This document shows positions 1-7,174 of a stretch of DNA of 12,689 nucleotides, piece by piece. How positions within the stretch are numbered: position 1 is the stretch's first letter; each line of letters starts with the position of its first letter. The stretch comes from Sva-07 sp041686315 (GTDB lineage Bacteria > Actinomycetota > Acidimicrobiia > Acidimicrobiales > Ilumatobacteraceae). Under the pieces are notes generated by a model. The model was given only the letters and a program-made list of their open reading frames with translations, made no database searches and was not told where the DNA came from. The stretch covers positions 1 to 12,689 of the forward strand of contig JAWLEC010000091.1 in assembly GCA_041686315.1 (NCBI GenBank), given 5' to 3'. The position numbers and the translations under genes are program-made.

Positions 1-2904
1 CAGGAGGCGCTCGAACTCGGTCGCCACGCCGTGGCACTGTCGCGTTCGTGCGGGCTGTGGGCGGGCCTCAAGCTCGTCACCCAGGTGGCCGACGGCACAG
101 GCACGGTGGCGGTGCATCCCGACCTCGTGCGCCCGACCGCGCCGGTCGTGGAGGTCGACGGGCACCCGTTCCGACCACACCCGGACGGCCGTCTCATCAC
201 ACCGCACACCGTCGACATGGAACAGGAGTTCCAGGAACTCCGCCTCCCGCTGGCCCGCCGCTACGGCGTCGACAACCGCCTCAACCGGGTGGTGGTGCGC
301 TCCGGTGACGACCGCATCGGCATCGTCGCCAGCGGCCACACGTTCCACGAGATGCGCGAAGCCCTGCGCATGCTGGGTTTCCCCACCGACGACGACCTGC
401 GCGCCGCGGGCATCCGCCTCTTCCAGCTGCTGATGCCGGTACCGCTCGAGCCCGCACAGGTGCGCGAGTTCGCCGACGGCCTCGCCGAGGTGATCGTGAT
501 CGAGGAGAAGAACCCGACCCTCGAACAGCTCGTACGCAGCGCGCTCTACGACAGCCCCCACCGGCCACGTGTGGTCGGCCGTCGCGACGAGCACGACCGG
601 CTCCTCGTGGAAGGTCACGGCTCGCTCGACGTCGACCGGCTCGTGGAGCCGCTGCACCGACGCCTGGCCACCCACCCCGGCATGGTGGGCACACGCCTGC
701 GCCCGCTCGACGACGTCGTGCAACCGCAGCGCCAGCGCATCCCGCTCACCGTCGACCGGGCGCCGTACTACTGCTCGGGCTGCCCACACAACCGCAGCAC
801 CCGGGCGTCGGCCGACACCCTGGTCGGCGGCGGGATCGGCTGCCACGCCATGGTGGCGATGATGGATCCCGAGCGGGTCGGCCATCTCGTGGGCCTCACC
901 TGCATGGGCTCCGAAGGCGCCCAGTGGATCGGGATCCAGCCGTTCGTCGAGCGCAACCATCTCGTCCAGAACCTCGGCGACGGCACGTTCTTCCACTCCG
1001 GTTCGCTGGCGGTCCGCGCGGCGGTGGCCGCCGGCGTCGACATCACCTACAAGCTGCTCCACAACGGCACCGTGGCGATGACCGGCGGCCAGGATCCGCA
1101 GGGCCAGATGGCCGTCCCCGAGCTCACGCAGTTGCTGCTGCTGGAAGGGGTGGCACGGGTGATCGTCACCACCGACGACGTCGACCGGCACCCGCGCGGC
1201 GATTTCCCGGTGGGGGTCGACGTGTGGAACAGGTCACGCTTCGCCGAGGCCGAGGCGGCCCTGGCCGCCACCCCCGGCGTGACGGTGCTGCTCCACGACC
1301 AGGCGTGCGCGGCGGAGAACCGGCGGGGACGTGCCCGCGGCACGATCCCCACGCCCGGCTTCCGCGTGGTGATCAACGAGCGCGTCTGCGAGGGGTGCGG
1401 CGACTGCGGCGACAAGAGCAACTGCCTGTCGGTGCAGCCGATCGACACGCCGTACGGCCGCAAGACCCGCATCCACCAGGGCAGCTGCAACTTCGACGTC
1501 TCGTGCCTCGACGGTGACTGCCCCTCGTTCGCGACCGTCACGGTCCCGGAGCGGCCGGCACACGATCCGGCCGACCCGCCCGAGCGGCCGACCCCGCCCA
1601 CCGTCGCCGAACCTCGGGCACCGATCGTGGATCCCGACACGTTCACCGTGCGACTCGCCGGGATCGGCGGCACCGGCGTCGTCACGGTGAGCCAGGTGCT
1701 CGGCACGGCAGCCATGGTCGCCGGCCGCCAGGTGCGCGGCCTCGACCAGACGGGCCTGTCGCAGAAGGCGGGCCCGGTGGTGAGCGACGTCTGCATCGGC
1801 ACGGGCGACACTCCGGTCTCGAACCACGCCGCCATCGGCGGAGTCGACTGCCTGCTCGGCTTCGACCTGCTCGTGGCCGCCAACGACACGAACCTCGCCG
1901 GAGCCCGCCCCGACCGCACCGTGGTCGTGGCGTCGACCGATGCGGTCCCCACCGGGCAGATGGTCACCCACCCCGATCTGGCCATGCCACCGGCCACCGA
2001 GTTGATCGACCGCGTGGACGCGACGTCACGGGCCGACGACAACCGGTTCCTCGACGCGGCGGGGCTCACCGAGGCGTTGATCGGCTCGCCCGCCACCGCC
2101 AACGTGCTGCTGTTGGGTGCAGCGGTGCAGGCCGGCGCGGTGCCCGTCCCGCCCGACGCCGTCGAGCGGGCCATCGCCCTCAACGGGGTGGCCGTGGACG
2201 CCAACCTCGACGCGTTCCGGTGGGGCCGGGCCTGGGTCGATGACGTCGAGTCCGTGGAGCGGGCGGCCGGGTTCGCACCGACACCGCCCCCGGAGACCGT
2301 GTACGAGCTCACCGACCGCCTCGCCCACGATCTCGCCGACTACCAGTCGGAGAGCTACGCCGAGAGGTTCCGCGCCGTCGTGGAGCGGGCACGCGCCGCC
2401 GAGCGGGCCGTCGATCCGCACTCCAGCGCGTACACCGAGGCGGTGGCTCGCAACCTGCACAAGCTGATGGCCTACAAGGACGAGTACGAGGTGGCCCGGC
2501 TCCTGCTCGCCGACGAGGCGCTCTCGGCCTACCGCGAGGTGGGCGGCGACGACACCACGGTCACCTATCACCTGCACCCGCCGATGCTGCGGGCGCTCGG
2601 CGTCGACCGCAAGCTGCACCTGCAGCGTTCGGCGGTGCCGGCGCTGCGTGCCCTGCGGGCGTCGAAGCGGCTCCGCGGAACGCTCGCCGACCCGTTCCGC
2701 TGGGCCCGGGTCCGGCGCGTGGAGCGGGCCATGATCCCCGAGTACATCTCCGCCGTCGACCGGCTGAGCGCACACCTCGTCGCCGACGACCTCGACGACG
2801 CCGTCGAGGTCGCCTGGCTCCCCGACCAGGTACGCGGCTACGAGGACATCAAGCTCCGGCGCGCCGAGCGGTACCGGGCCGAACTTTCGCGACGACTGCC
2901 CTGA
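1..2904 (+). CDS. Indolepyruvate ferredoxin oxidoreductase, fused alpha-gamma type (5' partial)
   Basis: Cytoplasmic thiamine-diphosphate enzyme that oxidatively decarboxylates indolepyruvate and other arylpyruvates to aryl-acetyl-CoA, passing electrons to ferredoxin in aromatic amino acid breakdown. The frame is open to the left edge, so the GTG at 31 is internal; family members run to about 1,150 residues and roughly 200 N-terminal residues are missing. Visible in order: the end of the pyrimidine-binding region; the motif PYYCSGCPHN (near 760-790) and GIGCH; the diphosphate-binding stretch GDGTFFHSG (near 976-1002) through TGGQDPQG; a cysteine-rich iron-sulfur segment (about 1380-1530) with CEGCGDCGDKSNC and CNFDVSCLDGDCP; a gamma-subunit domain beginning LAGIGGTGVV (about 1648-2230); and a C-terminal DUF6537-like region to the TGA. 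The family call is secure. Substrate choice among arylpyruvates and branched-chain 2-oxoacids is not decided by sequence alone. Confidence 0.95.
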   Translation, partial: QEALELGRHAVALSRSCGLWAGLKLVTQVADGTGTVAVHPDLVRPTAPVVEVDGHPFRPHPDGRLITPHTVDMEQEFQELRLPLARRYGVDNRLNRVVVRSGDDRIGIVASGHTFHEMREALRMLGFPTDDDLRAAGIRLFQLLMPVPLEPAQVREFADGLAEVIVIEEKNPTLEQLVRSALYDSPHRPRVVGRRDEHDRLLVEGHGSLDVDRLVEPLHRRLATHPGMVGTRLRPLDDVVQPQRQRIPLTVDRAPYYCSGCPHNRSTRASADTLVGGGIGCHAMVAMMDPERVGHLVGLTCMGSEGAQWIGIQPFVERNHLVQNLGDGTFFHSGSLAVRAAVAAGVDITYKLLHNGTVAMTGGQDPQGQMAVPELTQLLLLEGVARVIVTTDDVDRHPRGDFPVGVDVWNRSRFAEAEAALAATPGVTVLLHDQACAAENRRGRARGTIPTPGFRVVINERVCEGCGDCGDKSNCLSVQPIDTPYGRKTRIHQGSCNFDVSCLDGDCPSFATVTVPERPAHDPADPPERPTPPTVAEPRAPIVDPDTFTVRLAGIGGTGVVTVSQVLGTAAMVAGRQVRGLDQTGLSQKAGPVVSDVCIGTGDTPVSNHAAIGGVDCLLGFDLLVAANDTNLAGARPDRTVVVASTDAVPTGQMVTHPDLAMPPATELIDRVDATSRADDNRFLDAAGLTEALIGSPATANVLLLGAAVQAGAVPVPPDAVERAIALNGVAVDANLDAFRWGRAWVDDVESVERAAGFAPTPPPETVYELTDRLAHDLADYQSESYAERFRAVVERARAAERAVDPHSSAYTEAVARNLHKLMAYKDEYEVARLLLADEALSAYREVGGDDTTVTYHLHPPMLRALGVDRKLHLQRSAVPALRALRASKRLRGTLADPFRWARVRRVERAMIPEYISAVDRLSAHLVADDLDDAVEVAWLPDQVRGYEDIKLRRAERYRAELSRRLP

Positions 2905-3042
2905 CGCGAGACTCGAACCATCGCCACCCATCGCCTCTCCCCTCGGACGTACACCAGACGAGCCTGGACGTTCGTCCGCCGCCTGTGGCGGGAGATCCTC
3001 GACGACCGGCTGCTCGACACCGCCGCCGGGGTCGCCTTCTGG

Positions 3043-3840
3043 TTGCTGCTGAGCCTCCCTGCTGCCCTGCTCGCGGTGCTGTCGTCGGTGTCGCTGCTCG
3101 GCCCCGGGCTCGCTGCCGATCTCGAGAACGCCGTGTTCGAGGTGGTCGACCGCACGTTCACCGCCGAGGCCGACGGCGTCCGCGACGCGATCTCCGGGCT
3201 GTTCGACCAGCCCCGCGCCGGCCTGTTCAGCGCAGCGCTGGCGGCCGCCGTCTTCACGCTCTCCGGCGGCTTCTCGGGGCTGATCCGGGCACTCGACGTC
3301 GCCTACGACATCGAGGATTCGCGCAACTTCCTGCGGGTCAGGCTCACCGGCCTGGGCCTCGCCGTGGGCACGCTGGCACTGATCGCCGGATCCACGTTCG
3401 CGTGGTCGTGGTCCGGGCGCAACGGGGTGCCCGACCTGCTGCGACTCGCCTCGGCACTCCTGCTGCTCGTGCTGTGGGCGGCCACCATCTTCCACATCGG
3501 CCCGCACCACCGCACGCCGTGGCGCTACGACCTGCCGGGCGCGGTGCTGGCCGCCGTCGGCTGGTTGGTGCTCTCGCTCGGCTTCGGCTGGTACGTGCGC
3601 CTCGCGGGGTCGGGCAACGAGCTGGTCGGCGCTGCGGGGGCGGCCCTGCTGGCGCTCACCTGGGTGTGGCTCGCGTGCGTGGTGCTGCTGATCGGGGCCG
3701 AGCTGAACGAGATCATCGCGGCGCGCGCCGGTGTCGTGCAGGCACCCGCTCCCCTGGTGCCTCCCGAGTGGGCCGACCGGGTGCGCCGCGAGGTGCGCCG
3801 CCGCCGGTCCGCCAGTGGCCCCGACGACGTCTCCCCGTAG
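3043..3840 (+). CDS. YihY/BrkB family inner-membrane protein, start uncertain
   Basis: Integral membrane protein of the YihY/virulence factor BrkB family; its molecular function is unsettled (the old RNase BN label is not supported for the family). Hydrophobic segments are spread over the length, including LLLSLPAALLAVLSSVSLLG, the glycine-rich FSAALAAAVFTLSGGFSGLI, and a late block ending ALTWVWLACVVLLIGAELNEIIAARAG, which is the typical family C-terminus. A charged tail follows. The only canonical start is TTG at 3043, which gives 265 residues but cuts into the first membrane helix. Family-like sequence (RRLWREILDDRLLDTAAGVAFW) reads in the same frame upstream, back to the TGA at 2902, without any ATG, GTG or TTG. 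The true start may be a non-standard codon such as CTG at 2983, or the region may hold a sequence error. It lies 138 bases after the oxidoreductase and 12 before the antiporter. Confidence 0.85.
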   Translation: MLLSLPAALLAVLSSVSLLGPGLAADLENAVFEVVDRTFTAEADGVRDAISGLFDQPRAGLFSAALAAAVFTLSGGFSGLIRALDVAYDIEDSRNFLRVRLTGLGLAVGTLALIAGSTFAWSWSGRNGVPDLLRLASALLLLVLWAATIFHIGPHHRTPWRYDLPGAVLAAVGWLVLSLGFGWYVRLAGSGNELVGAAGAALLALTWVWLACVVLLIGAELNEIIAARAGVVQAPAPLVPPEWADRVRREVRRRRSASGPDDVSP

Positions 3841-3843
3841 CCT
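3838..3843 (+). promoter_or_regulatory. Possible -10 box for the antiporter gene
   Basis: TAGCCT matches the actinobacterial TANNNT -10 pattern and ends 9 bases before the ATG at 3853, so transcription could begin at or just before the start codon. It overlaps the TAG stop of the preceding gene. There is no recognisable -35 box, and the short spacing also allows simple co-transcription with the upstream gene. Weak. Confidence 0.2.
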
Positions 3844-3852
3844 CGGCCGCTC

Positions 3853-4959
3853 ATGAACGTGCTGACCATCATCGCCCTGATCGGTGGCATCGCAGCGCTG
3901 GTGGTCGGAGCCGAGGGCCTCGTGCGCGGCGCCGCGCGGCTGGCCGCGCGCACCGGCATGTCGGCGGTCGTGATCGGGCTGACGGTCGTGGCGTTCGGCA
4001 CCAGCGCTCCGGAGCTGGCGGTGAGCATCGGCGACTCCATCCGTGGTGGCGACGAGGCGGGGGCCATCGCCGTCGGCAACGTGGTCGGATCCAACATCGC
4101 CAACATCTTGCTGGTGCTCGGCGTCGCCGCGGCGTTCGGAGGATCTCTCGTCGTCGCCCAGCGGATCGTCCGTCTGGACGTGCCGATCATGATCGGCGCC
4201 TCGGTGCTGGTGCTGGTGTTCGCCCTCAACGAGATGATCGGACGACTCGAGGGCGTCGTCCTCGTGGTGTCGCTGATCGTCTACATCACGTGGACCGTCG
4301 TCGCCGCCCGGCGGGGGTCCACTCCGGCGATCGAGACCGAGTACGAAGATGCCCTCGACCCCGAGAAACTGGCCGCCACCCCGGTCTGGTCCGACCTCGG
4401 CTATCTCGTCGCCGGGCTGATGCTGCTCGTGCTCGGGTCGCAGCTGTTGGTGAGTTCGGCCAGCGACATCGCCTCCGAACTCGGGGTGAGCGACCTGGTG
4501 ATCGGTCTCACGGTGGTGGCGATCGGCACGTCGCTGCCCGAGGTGGCCACCTCCGTCCTGGCGGCCGTGCGGGGGCAGCGTGACCTCGCCGTGGGCAACG
4601 CGATCGGTTCGAACCTGTTCAACCTGCTGGCCGTGTTGGGCATCACCGCGGCCATCGCCCCCAACCCGCTGCCGGTGGCGGCCAGCGCCGTCCAGGTCGA
4701 CCTGCCCGTGATGGTGGCCGTCGCCGTGGCCTGCCTGCCGATCTTCGCCAACGGTCAGGTCCTGCACCGTTGGGAGGGCATCGTGTTCCTCGTGTTCTAC
4801 GTCGGCTATCTCACCTGGCTGGTGCTCGACGCCACCGAATCCGAGCTGCGCGACTCCTACGGCAACGTGGCGTTGTACTTCGTGGTGCCCCTCACGGCGC
4901 TCACGCTGGCGGTGATCGGCTGGCGAACCAGGACGTCGACGAACGTCGACGTCCGTTGA
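3853..4959 (+). CDS. Calcium/sodium antiporter, CaCA family (YrbG-like)
   Basis: Membrane exchanger expected to move calcium against sodium or another cation. The 368-residue product shows the family's two inverted alpha repeats. The first has GTSAPELAVSI (residues 49-59, with Glu54) followed by AVGNVVGSNIANILLVLG; the second has GTSLPEVATSV (residues 225-235, with Glu230) followed by AVGNAIGSNLFNLLAVLG. The two glutamates sit at the ion-binding positions known for the family. The half-repeats are joined by a charged linker (IETEYEDALDPEKL, about residues 159-172). The product is somewhat longer than the usual 320-340 residues: a final hydrophobic segment, YFVVPLTALTLAVIGW, adds one likely helix near the C-terminus. 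ATG at 3853 begins MNVLTIIALIGGIAALVVGAEGL directly in the first helix, so the start is well supported although no Shine-Dalgarno sequence is visible. Confidence 0.93.
   Translation: MNVLTIIALIGGIAALVVGAEGLVRGAARLAARTGMSAVVIGLTVVAFGTSAPELAVSIGDSIRGGDEAGAIAVGNVVGSNIANILLVLGVAAAFGGSLVVAQRIVRLDVPIMIGASVLVLVFALNEMIGRLEGVVLVVSLIVYITWTVVAARRGSTPAIETEYEDALDPEKLAATPVWSDLGYLVAGLMLLVLGSQLLVSSASDIASELGVSDLVIGLTVVAIGTSLPEVATSVLAAVRGQRDLAVGNAIGSNLFNLLAVLGITAAIAPNPLPVAASAVQVDLPVMVAVAVACLPIFANGQVLHRWEGIVFLVFYVGYLTWLVLDATESELRDSYGNVALYFVVPLTALTLAVIGWRTRTSTNVDVR
4931..4954 (+). terminator. Perfect 11-bp inverted repeat at the antiporter 3' end
   Basis: The left arm GGACGTCGACG (4931-4941) is exactly complementary to the right arm at 4944-4954, with AA between; in RNA this would be a 10-bp stem with a GAAC loop. 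It covers the last codons (TSTNVDV) and ends 2 bases before the stop codon at 4957-4959. There is no T-run after it, so intrinsic termination is not certain; it could instead protect the 3' end of the transcript. The gene on the other side converges, which suits a terminator here. Confidence 0.4.
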
Positions 4960-4990
4960 CCTCGGGGACGCCTCGGCCCGGTGTCACGGT

Positions 4991-5020
4991 GCACTCACGA
5001 GCCGGGCACTCACGAGTCGT
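4991..5020 (-). repeat. 15-bp tandem duplication over the glucokinase stop codon
   Basis: Two adjacent 15-base units (4991-5005 and 5006-5020) agree at 13 of 15 positions and both begin GCACTCACGAG on the plus strand. The unit nearer the gene carries the glucokinase TGA (complement of 5010-5012). Because the unit is five codons long, the second copy supplies a second in-frame TGA (complement of 4995-4997). Confidence 0.75.
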
Positions 5021-5768
5021 GCGCGACGAGGGCCGCGCCGACGATGCCCGCGTTGTTGGCCAGCTCGGCCACGACCACGTCGGTGTCGACCGTGAGCCGG
5101 GGCACCCACTTGTCGGCGTTCTTGCTGACGCCGCCGCCCACGATGAACAGGTCGGGTGAGAACAGCATCTCGATGTGACCGAGGTACCGGTCGACTCGCT
5201 TGGCCCACTGCTTCCACGACAGGCCCTCCCGCTCGCGGACGCTGGCAGCGGCACGTTGCTCGGCGTCGAACCCGTCGAGTTCGACGTGCCCGAGTTCGCT
5301 GTTCGGCACCAGTGCCCCGTCGAGGAACAACCCCGACCCGATGCCGGTGCCGAAGGTGAGCATGATCACCACGCCGTCGCGGCCGCGGCCTGCTCCGAAG
5401 CGCATCTCGGCGAGACCGGCAGCGTCGGCGTCGTTCACCATGTGCACGTCGAGGCCGGTCGCCGTGCTGAAGGTGGCGTCGGCGTCGACGTCGATCCACG
5501 ACGGGTCGATGTTGGCCGCCGAATGGACCAGACCGTTGCGCACGATGGCCGGGAAGGCCACGCCCACACTGCCGGTCCATCGGTGGTGGGCGACGAGTTC
5601 GACGACCACGTCGGCCATCGCTGCAGGAGTGGCGGGCTCGGGCGTGGGGATGCGGACCCGTTCGGACACGATCGCGCCGGTGTCGAGGTCGACGACGGCC
5701 GCCTTCATGCCGCTGCCACCGATGTCGATCCCCAGTCGGAGATGGTGCATGGCCGTGGGATCGCTCAC
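5010..5768 (-). CDS. ppgK: Polyphosphate glucokinase (ROK family)
   Basis: Cytoplasmic kinase that phosphorylates glucose to glucose-6-phosphate using polyphosphate, and usually also ATP. It has the ROK fold: phosphate-binding GIDIGGSGMKAAVVDLDTG near the N-terminus (Asp15), the catalytic region VNDADAAGLAEMRFGAG (about residues 108-124), LTFGTGIGSGLF (about 137-148), ELGHVELDG, and the C-terminal FIVGGGVSKNADKWVPRL and NNAGIVGAA. From memory it tracks the mycobacterial PpgK protein closely throughout, including NDADAAGLAE, the WAK segment and KADKWVP. The CxCGxxGC zinc motif of many ROK kinases is absent, as is normal for PpgK. I prefer GTG at 5768 (252 residues), 7 bases after a TACATT box. 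An ATG at 5750 (246 residues) and a GTG at 5813 remain possible; no good ribosome binding site selects among them. It converges on the antiporter gene. Confidence 0.93.
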   Translation of the reverse strand: MSDPTAMHHLRLGIDIGGSGMKAAVVDLDTGAIVSERVRIPTPEPATPAAMADVVVELVAHHRWTGSVGVAFPAIVRNGLVHSAANIDPSWIDVDADATFSTATGLDVHMVNDADAAGLAEMRFGAGRGRDGVVIMLTFGTGIGSGLFLDGALVPNSELGHVELDGFDAEQRAAASVREREGLSWKQWAKRVDRYLGHIEMLFSPDLFIVGGGVSKNADKWVPRLTVDTDVVVAELANNAGIVGAALVAHDS

Positions 5769-5775
5769 CGTCGGG

Positions 5776-5781
5776 AATGTA
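5776..5781 (-). promoter_or_regulatory. Candidate -10 box, leaderless start of ppgK
   Basis: On the minus strand TACATT (TANNNT pattern) is followed by seven bases and then GTG at 5768. This spacing would put the transcript's first base at the start codon, as in actinobacterial leaderless mRNAs. No clear -35 box is seen. Confidence 0.35.
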
Positions 5782-5864
5782 CCCACTGCGCGATCACTCC
5801 CCGCCGACCCCACCCCCGAAACTTGCCCCGATCGTCTCGCTCAGCGCAAGGATCGAGGCATTTT

Positions 5865-5890
5865 TCGGGTTCTGGTCTCGGGTTCTGGTC
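5865..5890 (-). repeat. Exact 13-bp tandem repeat at the acyl-CoA dehydrogenase stop
   Basis: Plus-strand unit TCGGGTTCTGGTC occurs twice back to back (5865-5877 and 5878-5890) with no mismatch. The second copy contributes two bases of the dehydrogenase TGA (complement of 5889-5891). The other copy lies in the spacer toward ppgK, followed by a short T-run (plus strand, 5861-5865). I see no strong terminator hairpin in this spacer. Confidence 0.8.
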
Positions 5891-7151
5891 AGGGGGTCCG
5901 GTGGCGGGCCTCGGCCCAGCTGAGGCCACGTTCCACGTTCGGCTCGCGCGGCAGGCCCAGCACCATCTCGGCGACGATGTTGCGCTGCACGGCGAAGGTG
6001 CCACCGCCGAGCGTGAGCGCCGGCGAGAACAGGTAGCCGAAGTGCCACACCGGGTCGACGTCGGGGAACTGCGCGAGTTCGCGGAAGCGGTTCTCCACCG
6101 GACCGTTCTGGGACGTCTCGTCGACCGCACCCGCAGGCCCGGAGCCGGCGAGCATCCCGTCGGTGCCGGCCACGGCCTTGGCGAGCGCCATCACGTGCTG
6201 GCCGTGCTCGTCGGCCATGATCTTCTGGATCGACGCCTCGGGCCCCGGCGTCTTGCCCTGCAGCGTGGCCGACAGGCTGCGCATCCGGTTGAGGCGCAAC
6301 AGCTCGGCTTCGGTGTACAACCGGGCCGCCTGGTCGCGCAGCACCGGGTCGTCGAGGCCGCCGTCGCGACGGATGAGGTCGAGCAGGTCCTCGGCCGAGG
6401 GGCCCACGCCCCACAGCGAGCCCGCCGCCGACAGCGAGACGCGCTCGTTGGACAGGGTGACCTTGGCGAGTCGCCAGCCGTCGTTCTCCTCCCCCACCAG
6501 CAACGACGCGGGGATCCGGACGTCGTCGAAGAACACCTGGTTGAAACTGTGCGCCGTGGTCATGTCGACGATCGGGCTCATCGAGATGCCGGGCAGGTCC
6601 ATCGGACAGATGAAGTAGGAGATGCCCTTGTGCTTGGGCTGGTCGGGATCGGTGCGGGCGATCAGGATGCCGAGTTGGGCGTGGTGGGCGCCGCTCGACC
6701 AGATCTTCGAACCGTTCACGACGTACTCGTCGCCGTCGCGGACGGCCCGGGTGGCGAGGTTGGCGAGGTCGGATCCGGCGTCGGGTTCGGAGAACAGCTG
6801 GCACCAGAACTCTTCGCCGCTGAAGATCGTGGGGAGGTACCGCTGGTGCTGCTCGGGCGTGCCGGCGAGGAAGATGGTGGGCGCCGCCCAGCCGATGCCG
6901 ATGTGGTTGGCGGGTCGCCGGATCCCTGCGGCGGCGAGTTCCTCGTCGATCACGATCTGCTCGATCGGGTCGGCGTCGAGGCCCCACGGCGCCGGCCAGT
7001 GCGGCACCACGTAGCCGGCGTCGGCCAGCTCCTTGCCCGAGGGTGACGGGTTGGCGGCGATCCAGTCGCGGACGCGCCGGCGGGCGGGGTGGTCGTCGGG
7101 TGGCAGGTCGAAGTCCATCGGAGCCGAGTCTTGCCGGTCGGCCACCGTCAT
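5889..7151 (-). CDS. Acyl-CoA dehydrogenase family protein (FadE-like)
   Basis: FAD-dependent flavoenzyme that introduces the alpha-beta double bond into an acyl-CoA, the first step of beta-oxidation; the acyl substrate is not identifiable. The 420-residue product has the usual order: an alpha-helical N-terminal part (PHWPAPWGLDADPIEQIVIDEEL), the flavin signature CQLFSEPDAGSDLANLATRA (about residues 115-135), the beta-domain segment VNGSKIWSSGAHHAQ, and a C-terminal helical part with QKIMADEHGQHVMALAK. The loop that usually reads EGT or GTSE is LGGGTFAVQRN (about residue 380), so the glutamate used as catalytic base in medium-chain-type enzymes is absent there. ATG at 7151 is 23 bases after the stop of the acyltransferase, implying one operon; ATG at 7118 (MDFDLPPDD) is an equally plausible start. 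Neither has a strong ribosome binding site. Confidence 0.9.
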   Translation of the reverse strand: MTVADRQDSAPMDFDLPPDDHPARRRVRDWIAANPSPSGKELADAGYVVPHWPAPWGLDADPIEQIVIDEELAAAGIRRPANHIGIGWAAPTIFLAGTPEQHQRYLPTIFSGEEFWCQLFSEPDAGSDLANLATRAVRDGDEYVVNGSKIWSSGAHHAQLGILIARTDPDQPKHKGISYFICPMDLPGISMSPIVDMTTAHSFNQVFFDDVRIPASLLVGEENDGWRLAKVTLSNERVSLSAAGSLWGVGPSAEDLLDLIRRDGGLDDPVLRDQAARLYTEAELLRLNRMRSLSATLQGKTPGPEASIQKIMADEHGQHVMALAKAVAGTDGMLAGSGPAGAVDETSQNGPVENRFRELAQFPDVDPVWHFGYLFSPALTLGGGTFAVQRNIVAEMVLGLPREPNVERGLSWAEARHRTP

Positions 7152-7174
7152 CTCGTGCCCGACACCTCGAATCG

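Noticed and set aside
31..33. GTG at 31 as the start of the oxidoreductase
   Set aside because: The same frame is open to the left edge with family-like sequence (EALELGRHAVALSRSCGLW), and about 200 residues expected for the family are missing, so the gene begins outside the window.
2026..4767. Minus-strand open frame of 913 codons
   Set aside because: It lies opposite three well-identified plus-strand genes and has a composition (His, Asp, Gly, Arg, Gln runs) typical of an antisense frame in high-GC DNA, with no recognisable domain.
4976..5007. GCCCGG...CCGGGC pairing in the antiporter/ppgK convergent spacer
   Set aside because: A six-base stem with a 20-base loop is expected by chance here; the upstream 11-bp perfect repeat is the better candidate.
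5829..5855. CGATC...GATCG pairing downstream of the acyl-CoA dehydrogenase as an operon terminator
   Set aside because: It has only five paired bases around a 17-base loop and no T-run in the minus direction, so it is not distinguishable from chance.
5175..7046. Plus-strand open frame of 623 codons opposite ppgK and the acyl-CoA dehydrogenase
   Set aside because: It is antisense to two clear genes, its composition is biased to Gly, Val, His and Arg, and no motif is present.
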